Shown here in pieces: positions 33,020 to 45,845 of a DNA stretch of 64,000 nt; within the stretch, counting starts at the first letter, position 1; every line of letters begins with the position of its first letter. The stretch comes from Hypericum androsaemum. Its lineage: Eukaryota; Streptophyta; Magnoliopsida; Malpighiales; Hypericaceae. Both the position numbers and the translations under genes were made by a program. The notes beneath the pieces are model-generated. The model saw nothing but the letters and a program-made list of their open reading frames with translations, made no database searches and had not been told where the DNA came from. Location: the NCBI GenBank assembly GCA_963995505.1, contig OZ023199.1:1984001-2048000 (forward strand), in the 5' to 3' direction.

Positions 33020-33820
33020 CAAATGCGTTATTGCATGTCTCAGCTAATCGGACGGATCCAATTCCTATTTAATACAATGATACAACTTCGCTATATCCAT
33101 CTATCAACCAACTACGTTTTCGCTTGCCGGCCATTTGGTCTCCATTTTTTATTTTATTTATTTGTTTTTCTATTTCTTGTTGCAATGTATGCCAACTGGT
33201 GACAAGAAATTAGTGTCATCTAATTATAATTTGTGTATTTTTATATAAGTAGATGTATATTAATTCTGAGAATTGAGCTCGGGTTCAAAGTCAATTCTTG
33301 AAGTTGTAGCATCCGTACTACCTCGGAAAGCGACTCGGAAGCCAGCGACAGAAGAGCCAACCACGAAAGACTCGTCCAGTCAGCCAATTCTCGATTCTGA
33401 AAAATCATAAATTTCACGCAACAATGGCCTGATTTGGAGGAACCACATTCCCCTGTTTGTCTTTTGGATGATTTTATTTTTCTCGAAATCATCGATATCT
33501 AGTTATCTATTGAACCGATCAATCTCTGTTCAAGTCTGGCTAGAAGCTTCAATTGAGTCTAGTGCCAGACTGCATTACTATATGAACTTGATCATTATGG
33601 CAGCAGATTTCATAGGACCACTGATACAGAGCCCTCAAGTACATCCACTAATCTCAACATCAGGAGTGGGATAACCAGCGATACCTTCTGTTTTTCTTCT
33701 TCTTGCCTTTAACAACTGTTGCTTTGATCTATGCTTCAAACCTATTAAGAGCTTGAGCTTGGTCAAACTTTCTATGTCATCATTTATAGCAGCAACAACG
33801 TACATTTTGCACTGATATTT
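33020..33820. other. Intergenic DNA and 3' flank of START gene
   Basis: No gene seen. The open frames at 33241-33492 and 33468-33674 overlap on opposite strands and lack domains. Confidence 0.45.
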
Positions 33821-34969
33821 TTACAGTTTCTGGTCCCCGTGCATCTCGTTGGTAGACGAACCTAGCGCGAGTTTCTTGAGGTTCTCGATGATCATTACCA
33901 GCTTCGTGTTCAGCCGATTGACGAAGCACTTCGGCAGCCATCCGGCCGGATCTAGCTGAACGACGTAAGTGACCATACACGAGTCGTCTTCGAGCTTCTC
34001 GACCACCCATCCCGACTGCAGCAGAAGTCCTCTGATCGAGTTGTTTTGCTTCGGATGCAACCCTGCAGCGATCTTGTTTGGCAGTGAAGCAACTGCTACC
34101 ACCTAGCACATTTCCACACTAACATAAGACTAATGCACAAACATTGATCATCTACTTTCAGTTGTATGCTTACCAGTGTTCCGTCTTCCATTGTTTCGCG
34201 TCTTTCGTAGACGATGAACTCCCTGTTTCTGAAGAGAGGTTTCGAGTTTTCCCCGAACCTTAGATGGATTATGCTGAGATTATCTTCGAGGTCCTTAATG
34301 TACCTTGCTTCTACCAGGTCAGAATCCCATTGCTGATGCACAGAGATCATAAAATCTTTCATCAATTCCCTATCAAAACATTGTACAAAGCAATTGAAGC
34401 TCGTGTACACTTTTGATCACCGACTAATCCACGCACGAGCCACCAAGAACAACAATGGCAACCCGACTTCTCAATCGTTACACCGAAGATGATCATGCAG
34501 AAAAACAAGATGGGAACTTACTCTGGCAGCATCAATGGCATTGGCAACGGTCATGAATTGCTGAGGTGAGACTGATCTGAGCAGCCAGCGGCTACGGAAA
34601 GCGTGGAAGGATCCGGACCGACGCTTCGATATCTCCACGCCATTCTCCAAATTAACAACCTTCCATCCATCAGTGCCATTGTCGAACCTGTTCGAGTCGG
34701 AAGCCGCGAGCAGCTCCTGTATGCAGCTCTCGCTCGCGAATTGCACGTACCTTCTGAGTGAGTCCTCGCTTATAGACCTACAAATACAGAAACTCGTTAT
34801 ACGAAAAAATGGTAGTACCAAGAGCAAGTAGAATTCCATAACTTATATACAGAGATGATCACATACAAACTGAAATTCAAACAAATACGGTTAAAAGACT
34901 CCAACTCGAAACCTAAATTTGTATTGGGTGTGCTTACCAGGACCGGCTACAAGGTGTTGGAATGTTCAT
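33821..34969 (-). CDS. START-domain lipid-transfer protein
   Basis: Four minus-strand exons, 34938-34969, 34522-34777, 34174-34332 and 33821-34102, all GT-AG and in phase, give 242 residues that are almost wholly a START (StAR-related lipid transfer) domain. Visible marks are W-K-V-V-N-L-E-N-G-V-E-I-S-K-R near residue 50, the RWLLRSVSPQQF helix, SDLVEARYIKDL, RNREFIVYERR, and the C-terminal helix LNTKLVMIIENLKKLA. No membrane segment or transit peptide is evident, unlike the longer membrane-linked plant START proteins. I remember an Arabidopsis protein of about this size in the polyketide cyclase/lipid transport superfamily. It probably binds a hydrophobic ligand; the ligand is unknown. Confidence 0.85.
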
Positions 34970-35045
34970 TGATTGGTTCTAACCGAGTTCTGCTCTTTTA
35001 ACCTCTGTTCACTTCAATTATATCAATGACACTAAAGAATGAACA

Positions 35046-35055
<10 letters not shown>

Positions 35056-35084
<29 letters not shown>
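35056..35084. repeat. GA microsatellite
   Basis: Uninterrupted GA run upstream of the START gene, in its putative promoter or 5' leader. Confidence 0.95.
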
Positions 35085-35088
<4 letters not shown>

Positions 35089-35437
35089 ATAATAAGAAGT
35101 GGGCCGAGTTTAGTGATGCACATGGAATGCCAGAGGAACCTCCATGATTAGAACTGCACTTCCATCTCTCTCTCTCTCTAGAAGGCATCCATAATTAAAC
35201 ACTGCAATCTCTCATCTGTCACGTGCCTTGCTGCAAAAGAAGTTATTTTAGTTTAATGATGTGTTAGAATATGAGTTTGGTTGCATTAAAAATCTAAATG
35301 AGAAAACTCTATTTGAACTTTAAAGTATGAACGACCCGAATTTGAATCAGTCATTCGACTAGAAAACAAAGAAACAAAGGCATGCATGTCCATACCAAAC
35401 AACGGGATGGATTGATAGATTCGGGTAGGCCATTCTG

Positions 35438-35440
<3 letters not shown>

Positions 35441-35492
<52 letters not shown>
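35441..35492. repeat. TA microsatellite, about 26 units
   Basis: Uninterrupted TA dinucleotide run of about 52 bp. The open frame across it is an artefact. Confidence 0.95.
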
Positions 35493-35495
<3 letters not shown>

Positions 35496-38400
35496 GTTTT
35501 CTTTTTTTCATTCTTATTTTTTTTTCTTTTCTTTTGTTGTAATTTATGTGCTTCTTTTCTTTAATGAAGCATTTTACTTATTAGAAAAAACTATGTTCTT
35601 GATGTTCCCGAGTACTTCTGGCTTGAAGTCCGTTTTCTTTTTTCGAATAAGTATAATTTTATTGATAAAGAATATCAAAAAAAGAAGTCGTGATGTCGCG
35701 GCCGCTATCCTTGTAATCTATCGTCATCTTCCACTCAGAATCCAAGTGCCAATGTGCTCTCATGGTTGCTTGCTAATAATTTTGTGGGGAATTGAAAAGT
35801 GGGGCTTTGGACCCATTCTGCATTTCTGCTTATTTTCAAATGCATGGTGGCAAGGTAATCTAGTCAGACAAGACGTCCTGATTTAAATAAATTTTTAAAA
35901 TTGAATTTCATAAATCAAGTAAAAAAAATTCAACGATGTTCGATTGTGAATTTTAATATGTAAATATAACAACGGATATAGAAAATAACGTAGGAAATGA
36001 TAGGAATATGACATCTTGGAAAAGCTACTAGAATGTAGCTCGGAGGAATCAAGTTATTTAATTCATTCAAACAATGGTGACATTTTTCTCAAGCTTCAGC
36101 TAAAAAAAATTAGGAACACAGAGAAATTTCATGGATAATACTAAAAGCTAATGCATCGGATATGTCCGAATTTTGAAGTTAAGCTTAACGTATCAAAAAA
36201 CAGACAGTTTTCACCCCTGTCTAAATTTAAGCAGGATCTACAGGTTGTCCTGTCCCCTGAAGATCTCATCCGAAAGACCTCATCCAAGTAGGATATACAA
36301 AAAAGAAAGATGCTTGTTAGTTGAAGTATTTATAATCACTAATAATCAACAAACCGTTAGAAGAAGTATCTCAGTTTACAAGATACTAACCGGCTCGAAC
36401 CGGATAAAATTATAATCACTAATAATCTCACAACCGCCGGTGACCATGTTTTGAACACGAACCCACGATGAGATTAAAAATCATTTCTAAGGATACAAGA
36501 TAGGGGAATCACTGACAAGGTACATGTCAGATTTGGACTTGCATAATGTCATTTGACTTCAACCATACAAAAATCGAATCTTAAATTTGGAGTAAGAAAT
36601 TGGTTGAAACCCCTTGAGACCTTGCAAATGAGAGAAATATGGGGTGAGAATTCGGGATTGAGATTTAGAACTGAAGGAGAAGTAAAAAAATATATTTATC
36701 GAGAAAAAAGAGATAATTTTGGTGAGGTATACAGTGAAAATATTTAGTTATTGAAATTCCAATAATATTTGTCAACTTAGATCTCAAGCATAAAGATCAC
36801 TCCAAGGAGTCATCTACAAGGCTCTTTCAAGGACAATTAATCGTAAAGGTTCAGCAAAGATCGATTAATTATAGAGCTTCTGACGATAAAGGCAAACATA
36901 TGATATGTCAAAAGGTATTGCAAATATCGATTGGAGTTTAGTCAAATTTGTATTGAATTTAAGTATTACGGGTGAAAAATATATTATTGGGAGAGTTATC
37001 ATATGGTTCAGGTGAGTTGATAGTGCTCGATTTTGAATGCCAGATTTTCAAAAAAATATTGTAAATACATATTTATTTATTTCCTTGAAAGGTAATACAT
37101 ATTTATTTCACTATATAACAGCAGAGAAAGAATGCATGGTGGAGCTTCATGGGACCATGTATTAATAAGGAACAGTGGAATGTGTCCAAAATGGCAGCCA
37201 ATAGAGGAAAATGAGATGAAATCCAGGACGAGGATCAGTGAAAAGAATCAACAAAATCGAGCAATTAAAGAGAAGAAAGAAAGAAAAAAAGTGTGCATGG
37301 TGGAGCCACCATTATGATGGAATCAGACAAGATGACAAGGCTCAATAAAGACAAGATAATATGAAAGATTTTAAGGGGCCTTAATCACAAATGGACTAAA
37401 GCTAAGTTTCAGGTCCACATGTGGTTAGAATATTAGTCATGGAGTGTCATAATGTTGGATTCCAAAAAAGTGTCATAATGTTTCAGAGTGGAGTTGCCAC
37501 TTCGCCTCCAGGGATCAGATCGTGCACTTTTGATGACATTTCTGTCAGAATTTCGTGAAAGCCAAAATTTTAAAGTAATTAGTTAGTAAATTTTTCATAT
37601 TTATTAATCATTCAGCTAAAGTTTAAGTCAACAACCATGACTACAAGGTTCACGTGTCTCGTCTGATACAATGTTATAATCTTCATATTTAATCAAAAAA
37701 TTTAAGGTAATTAGTCGATGAATTTTCCATATTTATCAACCACTGGACTTCGCCAAGGACCATGACAACAAAGGATCACGTGTCTCGTATGAATAACCTA
37801 AGCTAACATGTTATAATATATATATTCAACCAAAATTTTAAGACAATGAGTATGCAAATCTTCTATACTAATAAATAAATTCATCACACTCGTAACTAAT
37901 GATAACTAACAATACGATAATCTGTAACAGTTTACATGGCATTTTGTACCTAGGGAGCCAGGTACGATGGGAGAAAGGCATACACCACCTTCCATGGGAT
38001 TGTTACATACTAGTGGTTGTCCATATTATCCAAAGTCTTTCCTAGTAATCACCAGTACTACTATCTTTTTTTCTTTCAAAAAGAGGTGATCATTAGTATC
38101 ACAGTAGCAGCATCAATGGTTCATGTCACAGAAGAATTGATATAAACCTTTTGCATTTGCATTATATTTTTTTTCGAAAAGAAGAGAGATACCTAAAATT
38201 CTAAGGCCAAGACAGGAAATTAGATACTAGTTACCCCGTTACCATGACTAATAACTCTATTCAGGCTAACCGATAAGTCTGGAAGCCAAGAGTAGATGGC
38301 TGCCTAAACAAAAAATTATTTTTTTTTCATGTTCCTCTTCGTAGCCCTAGTCAGGACGGATGTCTTAGGCGTAAGATCATTTTCAACCACATCCTTTAGA

Positions 38401-39727
38401 TATTACGATGCTCGTGAAGATGGTGGAGGAACATATTCATCGTCTGATAAGTCTGCCCACTTGGGATTACTTTTCGAACCCCTATCTGATGACTGGATAC
38501 CATCCGAAGAGAACACGTGGAGAGCGGGGAGCAATATCTGCAACTTTAATCAAGAAACCTGACACCTACACATTCCCCCTCTCAACGTCACGGGTAACCA
38601 GGTCATGCCCACTCAATAAACTCGGCGAGCATGGGACCAAAACTAAATCAAAAAGTGTAACATCCATGATGTAGAGACTCAATCTATAAGTAACATATCA
38701 GGGTTCCATTATCCCATAAACTTAAAAGTTATGAGATAATTTATGTATCAAATTCAACACTTTAAAGTCTCGAGTCCCGAAGAAGCAATTAGCTCACACA
38801 CACTACAGTTTGATCCATTCTATTTCTTTTGCATATTCATTGACCCGTTGTATCTGTGTATCTTCAAACATACTATTATCATTGAACGCTTGTCCAGTTA
38901 GTAAAAAAATTGGATTTACTTTTTCATGGTGGTAGTAATATTTATATCATTCATCTTTTTAATAAAATTAATGAAATATGTAGTGTCAATCATAAAACTT
39001 ATATTCAATAAAATCTTGACCATTAGTTATAACATATCATCTTTATGAGGAGATGGATTTTTTTTTGGCTTTTGAGGATATTTCTCCTCTTCGGTAGGAG
39101 AAGACTAGATATATCGTAAAATATGTTCATATCCACTTATTTTTATATCGAAATTGTAATATCCGACTTGTTTCAGCTTTTGGGTTACTCCTTTTTTACC
39201 AATGACAATAATCTGGATTAGTCTTTTTATTCAACTTCTTGGGTTAGTTTTTTTCCTTCTACCAGGGATTAGTACTAGGTGACTTCAATAGCTATTGCAG
39301 ACAGCACATATTGGAATAGGACTAAAAATAATCTAACAAGTTTGAAGTAATTGCACTAAAACAAAGAGATCGATAGATAACAGATTGTTCCCCAAGAGGG
39401 CAAGGGAGGGTAACTAATCCACTCACCTAGTACTAATCCCTGGTAATTAGTATCCGTTTCCTTTACGACAACACTAGGGCTACAGTTCATTCATCACAGA
39501 AACATCAACAAATTACCAACTATTTAAGACAGTTCCGAATTAGACAGAACGAAAACAAATGGTAGCGAGAGAAAAAAAAAGTCGAATCTGTAGATATGAT
39601 CTTCAGATTTCACTGACTAGAATGGGCCACTGGTACTGAATGCTTTTATAGCAAGACATTGTTCTGCGCGTTTTCGTCCGAAGCCTGATCGACGACGCCC
39701 TTCCCGTGATCTTTCTAGCATCTATCT
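35493..39727. other. Gene-poor intergenic region
   Basis: About 4.2 kb between the START gene and the Alfin-like gene. I see no coding region with a domain. A repeated sentence-like block, TAAGGTAATTAGTCGATGAATTTTCCATATTTATCAACCA and its variant, occurs at about 37575-37610 and 37707-37742, with CACGTGTCTCGT following each. The frame at 38329-38562 has no recognisable domain. Confidence 0.45.
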
Positions 39728-42720
39728 TCAAACTCTGGCCCTCTTGCTACTGCAACCGGGGCACTTGTACTGCTTGATATTCTCCGCTTTAGCAGGAGTG
39801 ATCTTCACGCATTTTCCATGGAACCATCTCTCACATATATCGCAGCAAATCCAGAACTCGTCTGTTCCGTAGCTTTCACCACATGCCCCACAAGTAGCAC
39901 CTTGTTCATCGTCTTCCTCTTCTTCATCTCCACTCTCCTCTTCTTCCTTGGGCGGCAGAGTCATCTTTGGTGCCTTTGCATGAGCCTCGGGTTGTCGGGA
40001 TTGCTGGAGGCCAGAGACGAATTGTTCAATGATGAGTTGAAAAGTATGGACTGAAAGAAAAAAGACGATACGATACTTTCAGCTAATTACCATCTTCGTG
40101 CCCGACTTGCTCTTGCCACTACCATTATGATTCCCAGGTTGGTCCTTAGTCGGTTGTTGCTTAACAGCTCCTGAGACAACTTCAAAGATGGTAGGGAGAT
40201 CATTTATCATCTGGAAAAGCCTCTTCCTGTGAAATCAAGTCTAGCAGCAATTAGGTTATATGATTTCTTGCAAATCTCAAGTTGGCAAAGATGGACTTAA
40301 TACGTGAACTGGTAACTATCTTGGAGGGTTCGGCCCAACTATTGTTCTAAGATGAATTTGATCAAGTAGCTAATCCAAATATTTTGTTCGTCTTCTGATA
40401 TGCCATGATAAGATGATCTCACAGCAAATCATGCAATGTATTCAATGAGGCCTGCACAACAGAACATGTTAAACAATGGACAGTAATGATAACAGCCGAA
40501 AAAAGCTATCACAGAATAACAAAAAGCTATCACAGAATAACACGAGCACTTTGTAGCCTGTAACTACCCGACATCCACATGTGAGTCATGGCATTATCAT
40601 TCAATTCACTGCAAAAATTTTCTTAGCAAGTGCTTCGTAGCATAACGTCAGAAGATGTCAAAGTAGAAACTCAAAGTAGAAACCAGATATAACAAGGGTA
40701 ATTAGATAATAACGATGTGCATGAATCACGCAAATGTAAATGAAAAGTGTATAGTCCGTTGCAGCAGGATTTGATCTCATCTCAAATTCTTTTAGCTCGT
40801 GTACAACCGGTTGCCCTCAAATGAGACTAGTGTGGTAGCATTATCTTACTCTCAACTTAATTGTTTACTTTTGCCAATGACTTGAGCCCCTTAAACTATG
40901 AACACGAGAGGACGAAATAGGACAGTAGGACAGAAAAGGAGCCTTGACCTTTTTAAATGGATTCAGTTTCATTTTATTTTGAATTTACTCACCTTTTTAA
41001 TCAAGAGTGTTCTACTTAATTTCCTCGCTCTCTCTTCCCCCTTCTACATACACCCTTAACCTTCATTACACACTTTTATCTAAAAGCTTTTGTCTTGTAT
41101 ATTTCTTTATCACTGTCGATAACTGATTAAAGTTGCATCCGGGAACTGACTTTTTTTGCTAAATATACTTATATAATGACACGGTCTCCCAATTAGAAAA
41201 TAAGACAATAACATATGATTTACAGTCTCCTGATGCTTTGAGATATATATACTACAAGCACAATATTTTCACAAAATAAAGAAACATGAACGGTTTCCAT
41301 GAACAGTTGCCATCAACACAAATTAGCATGCCAGAGTATGACAGAAACCCCGCAGAGGTAAGCAGCCGAAGGTTGTGCAAATGCAGAAGATGAAATCAAG
41401 CACTACGTAAGAAATATAGGAGCAACATACCTCTCTGTCTTACCAAAACCAAACCGTGCACCAAAATAAAATGCAACTGAAAGCAGCCATGAATCACTGT
41501 GAACAGCAACAAGTGATAACCAGTCCTTCTCCTGCATCCCGTCTCGGGCAAAATTTATTCCCAAAGCTGGCTCCGGAAGCTCAGGAGGCACCTCCTCCAC
41601 GGGCAAGTTAACTTCCCATGATTCATTTGGAAGTCCATATAGACACAAATTTTCCTTTTCTGCGAGTAGGGGTAAGTTATTATCAGAACTCGCAAATAAG
41701 AACCAATGATACTAGAATAACAATTTCGATCATCAAAATAAGACAGAAAACCAGCAAACAGCAACTCGTGGCACAGAAAACCAGGTTTCTCCTTTCACAA
41801 AAGTCTTACGGGCAACAGAAATTAACATAACAACCCTCATGCAGATATTAAATGCAATCTGGGAGTAACTATAAATTGGGGTATCAAGAGTGAAAACACA
41901 AAGTGCGCTGGACTACCTACTTCTCAAACTAATGCTAAGCAAATAGTATGGCCAGCTCAAATCTGCAGGAGAACAAACAACACAACACATCGTTTCCTGA
42001 GTCAAGACACACTTTCTAATGCCTTTGATCACTACAGACAGGTCGAAATCAAAAGTTAAACACACACATTCTTAATCTAAGCAGACCCTGAGAACTTCAA
42101 GATGGGGAGAGAGACACTCCAGGAATTCGCTTAAAAAAACTAGCGACGTTTTCCTCAAAAACCATGAAACACTCTGATTAAGCTTCTCAAACCCAGAAAG
42201 TAGCCACCCCACTCCCTAACTTGCATCATGCCCATGATTCGGCACTAATGGTAATTCAGAATGCCGGTCTGCATTACCAAAAAAAACTAAATGCCGGTCT
42301 TTTCCCTTATAACCTCTACCTTCTCAAATACCCATCTTCGAAATAACCGAAAAAATTCACATCCTCAGCCGATGAAAAAAGCACCCCATGAGCTTAAAGG
42401 AGACCCCAAACACTAAACAAAACAGAAATATATTACTTAAAAAATAACTTAAACTTGTGAACAGAACCCACCAGGGTCACACTGCTGGTAAAACTTCTCA
42501 ACATCTGCAAAGCCAAAACCAACAAAGAAAGGAAAAAAAAACACAAATCAGAATCAGAACAACGCCAATACCAATACCAATTAAAAAAGAAAGACCAAAA
42601 AGGAAAATAACCGGTGGTGAGAGCCTTAATCAAGCCGGCTCGCCGGCCTCGAAAATCGGTGAACACTTCCTCCACCGTTCTGGGTATCGGGTGCGGAACC
42701 GCCTCCATTACTCTCTCCAC
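39728..42720 (-). CDS. AL: Alfin-like PHD-finger protein
   Basis: Plant-specific nuclear protein whose C-terminal PHD finger binds H3K4me3. Five minus-strand exons: 42612-42720, 42472-42504 (only 33 bp), 41431-41659, 40091-40226 and 39728-40003; total 260 residues, typical for the family. The N-terminal Alfin domain contains [50 protein letters not shown] and [20 protein letters not shown] Ser/Lys/acidic linker ([14 protein letters not shown]) precedes the C4HC3 PHD finger (CGAC, CCDIC, HGKC, CPGC) and the end SSKRARV. The Arabidopsis family has seven members; closest to AL6/AL7 by my reading, not certain. Confidence 0.94.
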
Positions 42721-45700
42721 CTCTCACAGAACAAAACCCACTTCTCCAATTCCCTCTCCTCCCTGTTCCAATTGTAAAGTTCGGACCTTTACCTCTCTAA
42801 ACCAAGTAATGTCCTATTACGAGAAGGACCCAATTCCCCAATTGGCCTCTCCTCCTCAATTCCCCTAAAAAGGCTCCACCTTTCTTGTTGTTGGTTACTA
42901 TAAAGCCACGATAATGGCGAAAGAGGGGTGGGGTTCCAGTATAGGCAACGTTGATTTGGGTAATTAGGGTTTTCGTGGAAAGAAGCGATTTAAAAGATAA
43001 GATCATAAATCTCTTCTTGTCTTTCCTATTCTATTGTTTTTTGTGTTTGTTGCTTCGTGTTATTTCTGAAAGGGACGAAAGAGAGGGAAGGCTTCTAGCT
43101 GACCTAGGGTTTGCTGTTTGTTTTTCTTTTCTTTTTGTTCTTTATAAGTTTTTTGGTTTCTGAATTGGTTTCTTTTTGTTCAAATTTGATCCTATTTTTT
43201 TTTATACTTTGAAAAATTATTTAAAGAATCGAATTGAAATTTTTATTCAGCAAAAAATTTGACGAATTGAAAAATATAGTATATATGGATTCGAATCGAT
43301 TTAGCAAATAACGAATTCGAATTTAAATTAAGATTCATTTGAATCAATTTGAATCCGAATTTTCAAAATTTATGGTCATCCTTAGAGAGAGACGGGAGTT
43401 CTAAAATGGAAGACTTCAGGTTGGGTACGAATATTTAGGTCGAACAATTTAGAACTTTTTTTAGAAAGCTTATTCCAATTATGTAGACTTAAACGAAATT
43501 TAAGTATATTAATACGTGGATCAATTTTTGTTGACGTCGGGGTTTGAATATTGATAAAACAATTGGCCAAGCTACGTGACAGGGGGTGGAATCTATATAT
43601 TATAATTATTTTTACTTTCCTTGCATTAAAACTGAATAAAATTTAGTGACAAACCGCTCCAAGAACCGGGTTTTATGGATCAGGAAAAATAATGAGTCAT
43701 AGTCCAATAAAAAGGTGTGACGAAAATAATTGAATCATATTTGCATATGTTTAGACAAATATTAACAAACTAATGGAATCATTTGCAAAAATATTGGAAG
43801 TATCTTTTGGAAAAATATGATTTTTTTGTCAATGACAAGGTACCGGGTCAATCAAAGTTTACTTTAAATATTTTTAATCTAAATATTTTTTTAATAAAAA
43901 AAGTCAGATTCTAGTAAAGGGGTGAGTTACTCCTTATTTTGTTTCCTTTTAATACAATTCACCTTTACCTGACCTTTAAACTCACTTCCATAACCTTCCA
44001 CAAATTCTCACTACGTTACTCCTTATTATAAAATTATTACATGCGGTTTATTTTTTTTTGAGGGGCTACATGTGGTTTAGAAAACATAGTAACAACGAAA
44101 TAAATTTCATGTTTGACACAACAGTGAGATCCGTTTGTCACCAGTCATTCAGGCTGCGTTTCTAACTAAGGACAGGTTTGCACAATAATTTTTGTCCCAA
44201 GTCTACATTTGGAATAACAAAAAGTCCGAACAAGATAAAAAGTTGTCCAAGTTTTCTCCCAAATTTTTGTCCCATTTTAATTATTGGGCCTAAAATTTCA
44301 ATCTTAGGACAATAATCAACTTCTTTTTTCTTTACCATATTACCCCAATTTTTGTAGTGAAATTACCAAACACAGAATATGACAATTAGAACAAACAGGT
44401 TGTCAAGTACTATTATATCTTGTACCGGTCTGTTCTGTTCAAAAGAGGTAACAAACGCAGTCTCAATGTCCTAACACATAACTAGTGTATTTGTGTGTAC
44501 TGTTGGTTTTTTGTTTTTTAAGATCTTCGTGTATATATTTAAGGATAGTGTTTTTAACATTAGCGAGGTTTAAACACAAATTTTCTTTAATGAAATCAAA
44601 TCTCTTATCATTTGAACCAATTAACATTGATGAATTTTTTTCTTTTTGTAAATGAGGGGACAAAAGATCCCCTAACCTTTATTAATCACCAACCGGATAA
44701 AAATAGTACAAGTACATTGGGATAAACTGACCCCCTTAACATCATCTAAGTACACATCTAAACAGGACAACAAAAGCCTATAAAAATGGAATAGTCAAAG
44801 TCGATCGTCAAGACGTGCTTAGACAAGACGTCGGCCACTCGACTCTCCTTCCTTCATGTTTGCTAAATATGGATCTCCTACTCGCAAGAAAGAAGCTCCC
44901 GTAAATGAAGATCGACAATGGATGATCTCGTGCAGCATCCTGACTGGCACAAAGTATACTCGACATTGAATCGATCTACCTTTAAACCTGTACTATGTGG
45001 TTGGTTTTTGTTTAGTTTATTTATAAGTACATATAGACTAATTTTTAAATGATATACTAACTGACAAAATAAGCTAATGTCACTACAGTATTAACAACTT
45101 TAAAGGTAGCATTAATATTTAGGTTGATCTACTTGGATCCACGACAAACTTTAAAGTCTTTACTTCTTTGTTCTATTAATTACATTCGTAGAATTTATAA
45201 CTTCCTTGTGGATTGGATTGGTAGTTTCTTTTGACGAGGATTGGATTAGTAGTTAATGTAGACTAAATTTAGTTTCACGTGATTGAGTTTCATTTCACTC
45301 CCAGAAATCGATGTACTGATCTTTTCCGACTTAATATAACCCAAAATTAATAGCATATGAGTTACGTATTGCGAATTTCACTTTGCTTTTTTAAATGCAA
45401 ATTTCACATTGATTAGTACAAGAGCGGTGAGCTTATAACTTATTTATAAATGTGAAAAATTCACTCAGAGACGATTGATTTTATGTTCGCTGTTATACAC
45501 GTTGACGAAATCAAAATTCGTGCAAACTTATGGATTCGTTCGTAAATTTGACCATACCGTACAAAACATGAAAGTCGCGGAAAATAAAGAAGCGGGAGAA
45601 TCTTGTCAGGCAAATGAAGTGGGAACCCAAATAGAATTAATACCAGGCCAGCGGCGGCGAGCCCTCTCCCTATGTTGTACATAGCGCCGACATTAGACTT

Positions 45701-45845
45701 TAGATAAACGGAAAAGGACCCAATCTCCCACACCACAACACTAGCTAGTTCCTGAAGCCCGCCCATCTTATTACATTGGTTGGTGTCCCAGAACCGAAGA
45801 CAGACAGAGACACACCCACCTGGGTCCTCTACAAAGTCAACGCAG
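42721..45845. other. Intergenic DNA between Alfin-like gene and IspD
   Basis: The Alfin-like promoter and 5' leader occupy the first few hundred bases. At about 44640-44960 a stretch starting near GAGGGGACAAAAGATCCCC and running through CTAACCTTTATTAATC resembles the 3' end of a retroelement on the minus strand (low confidence). Otherwise AT-rich. No gene supported. Confidence 0.4.

Noticed and set aside
35382..35564. Open frame across the TA run
   Set aside because: An Ile-Tyr repeat protein produced by the dinucleotide microsatellite; no gene.
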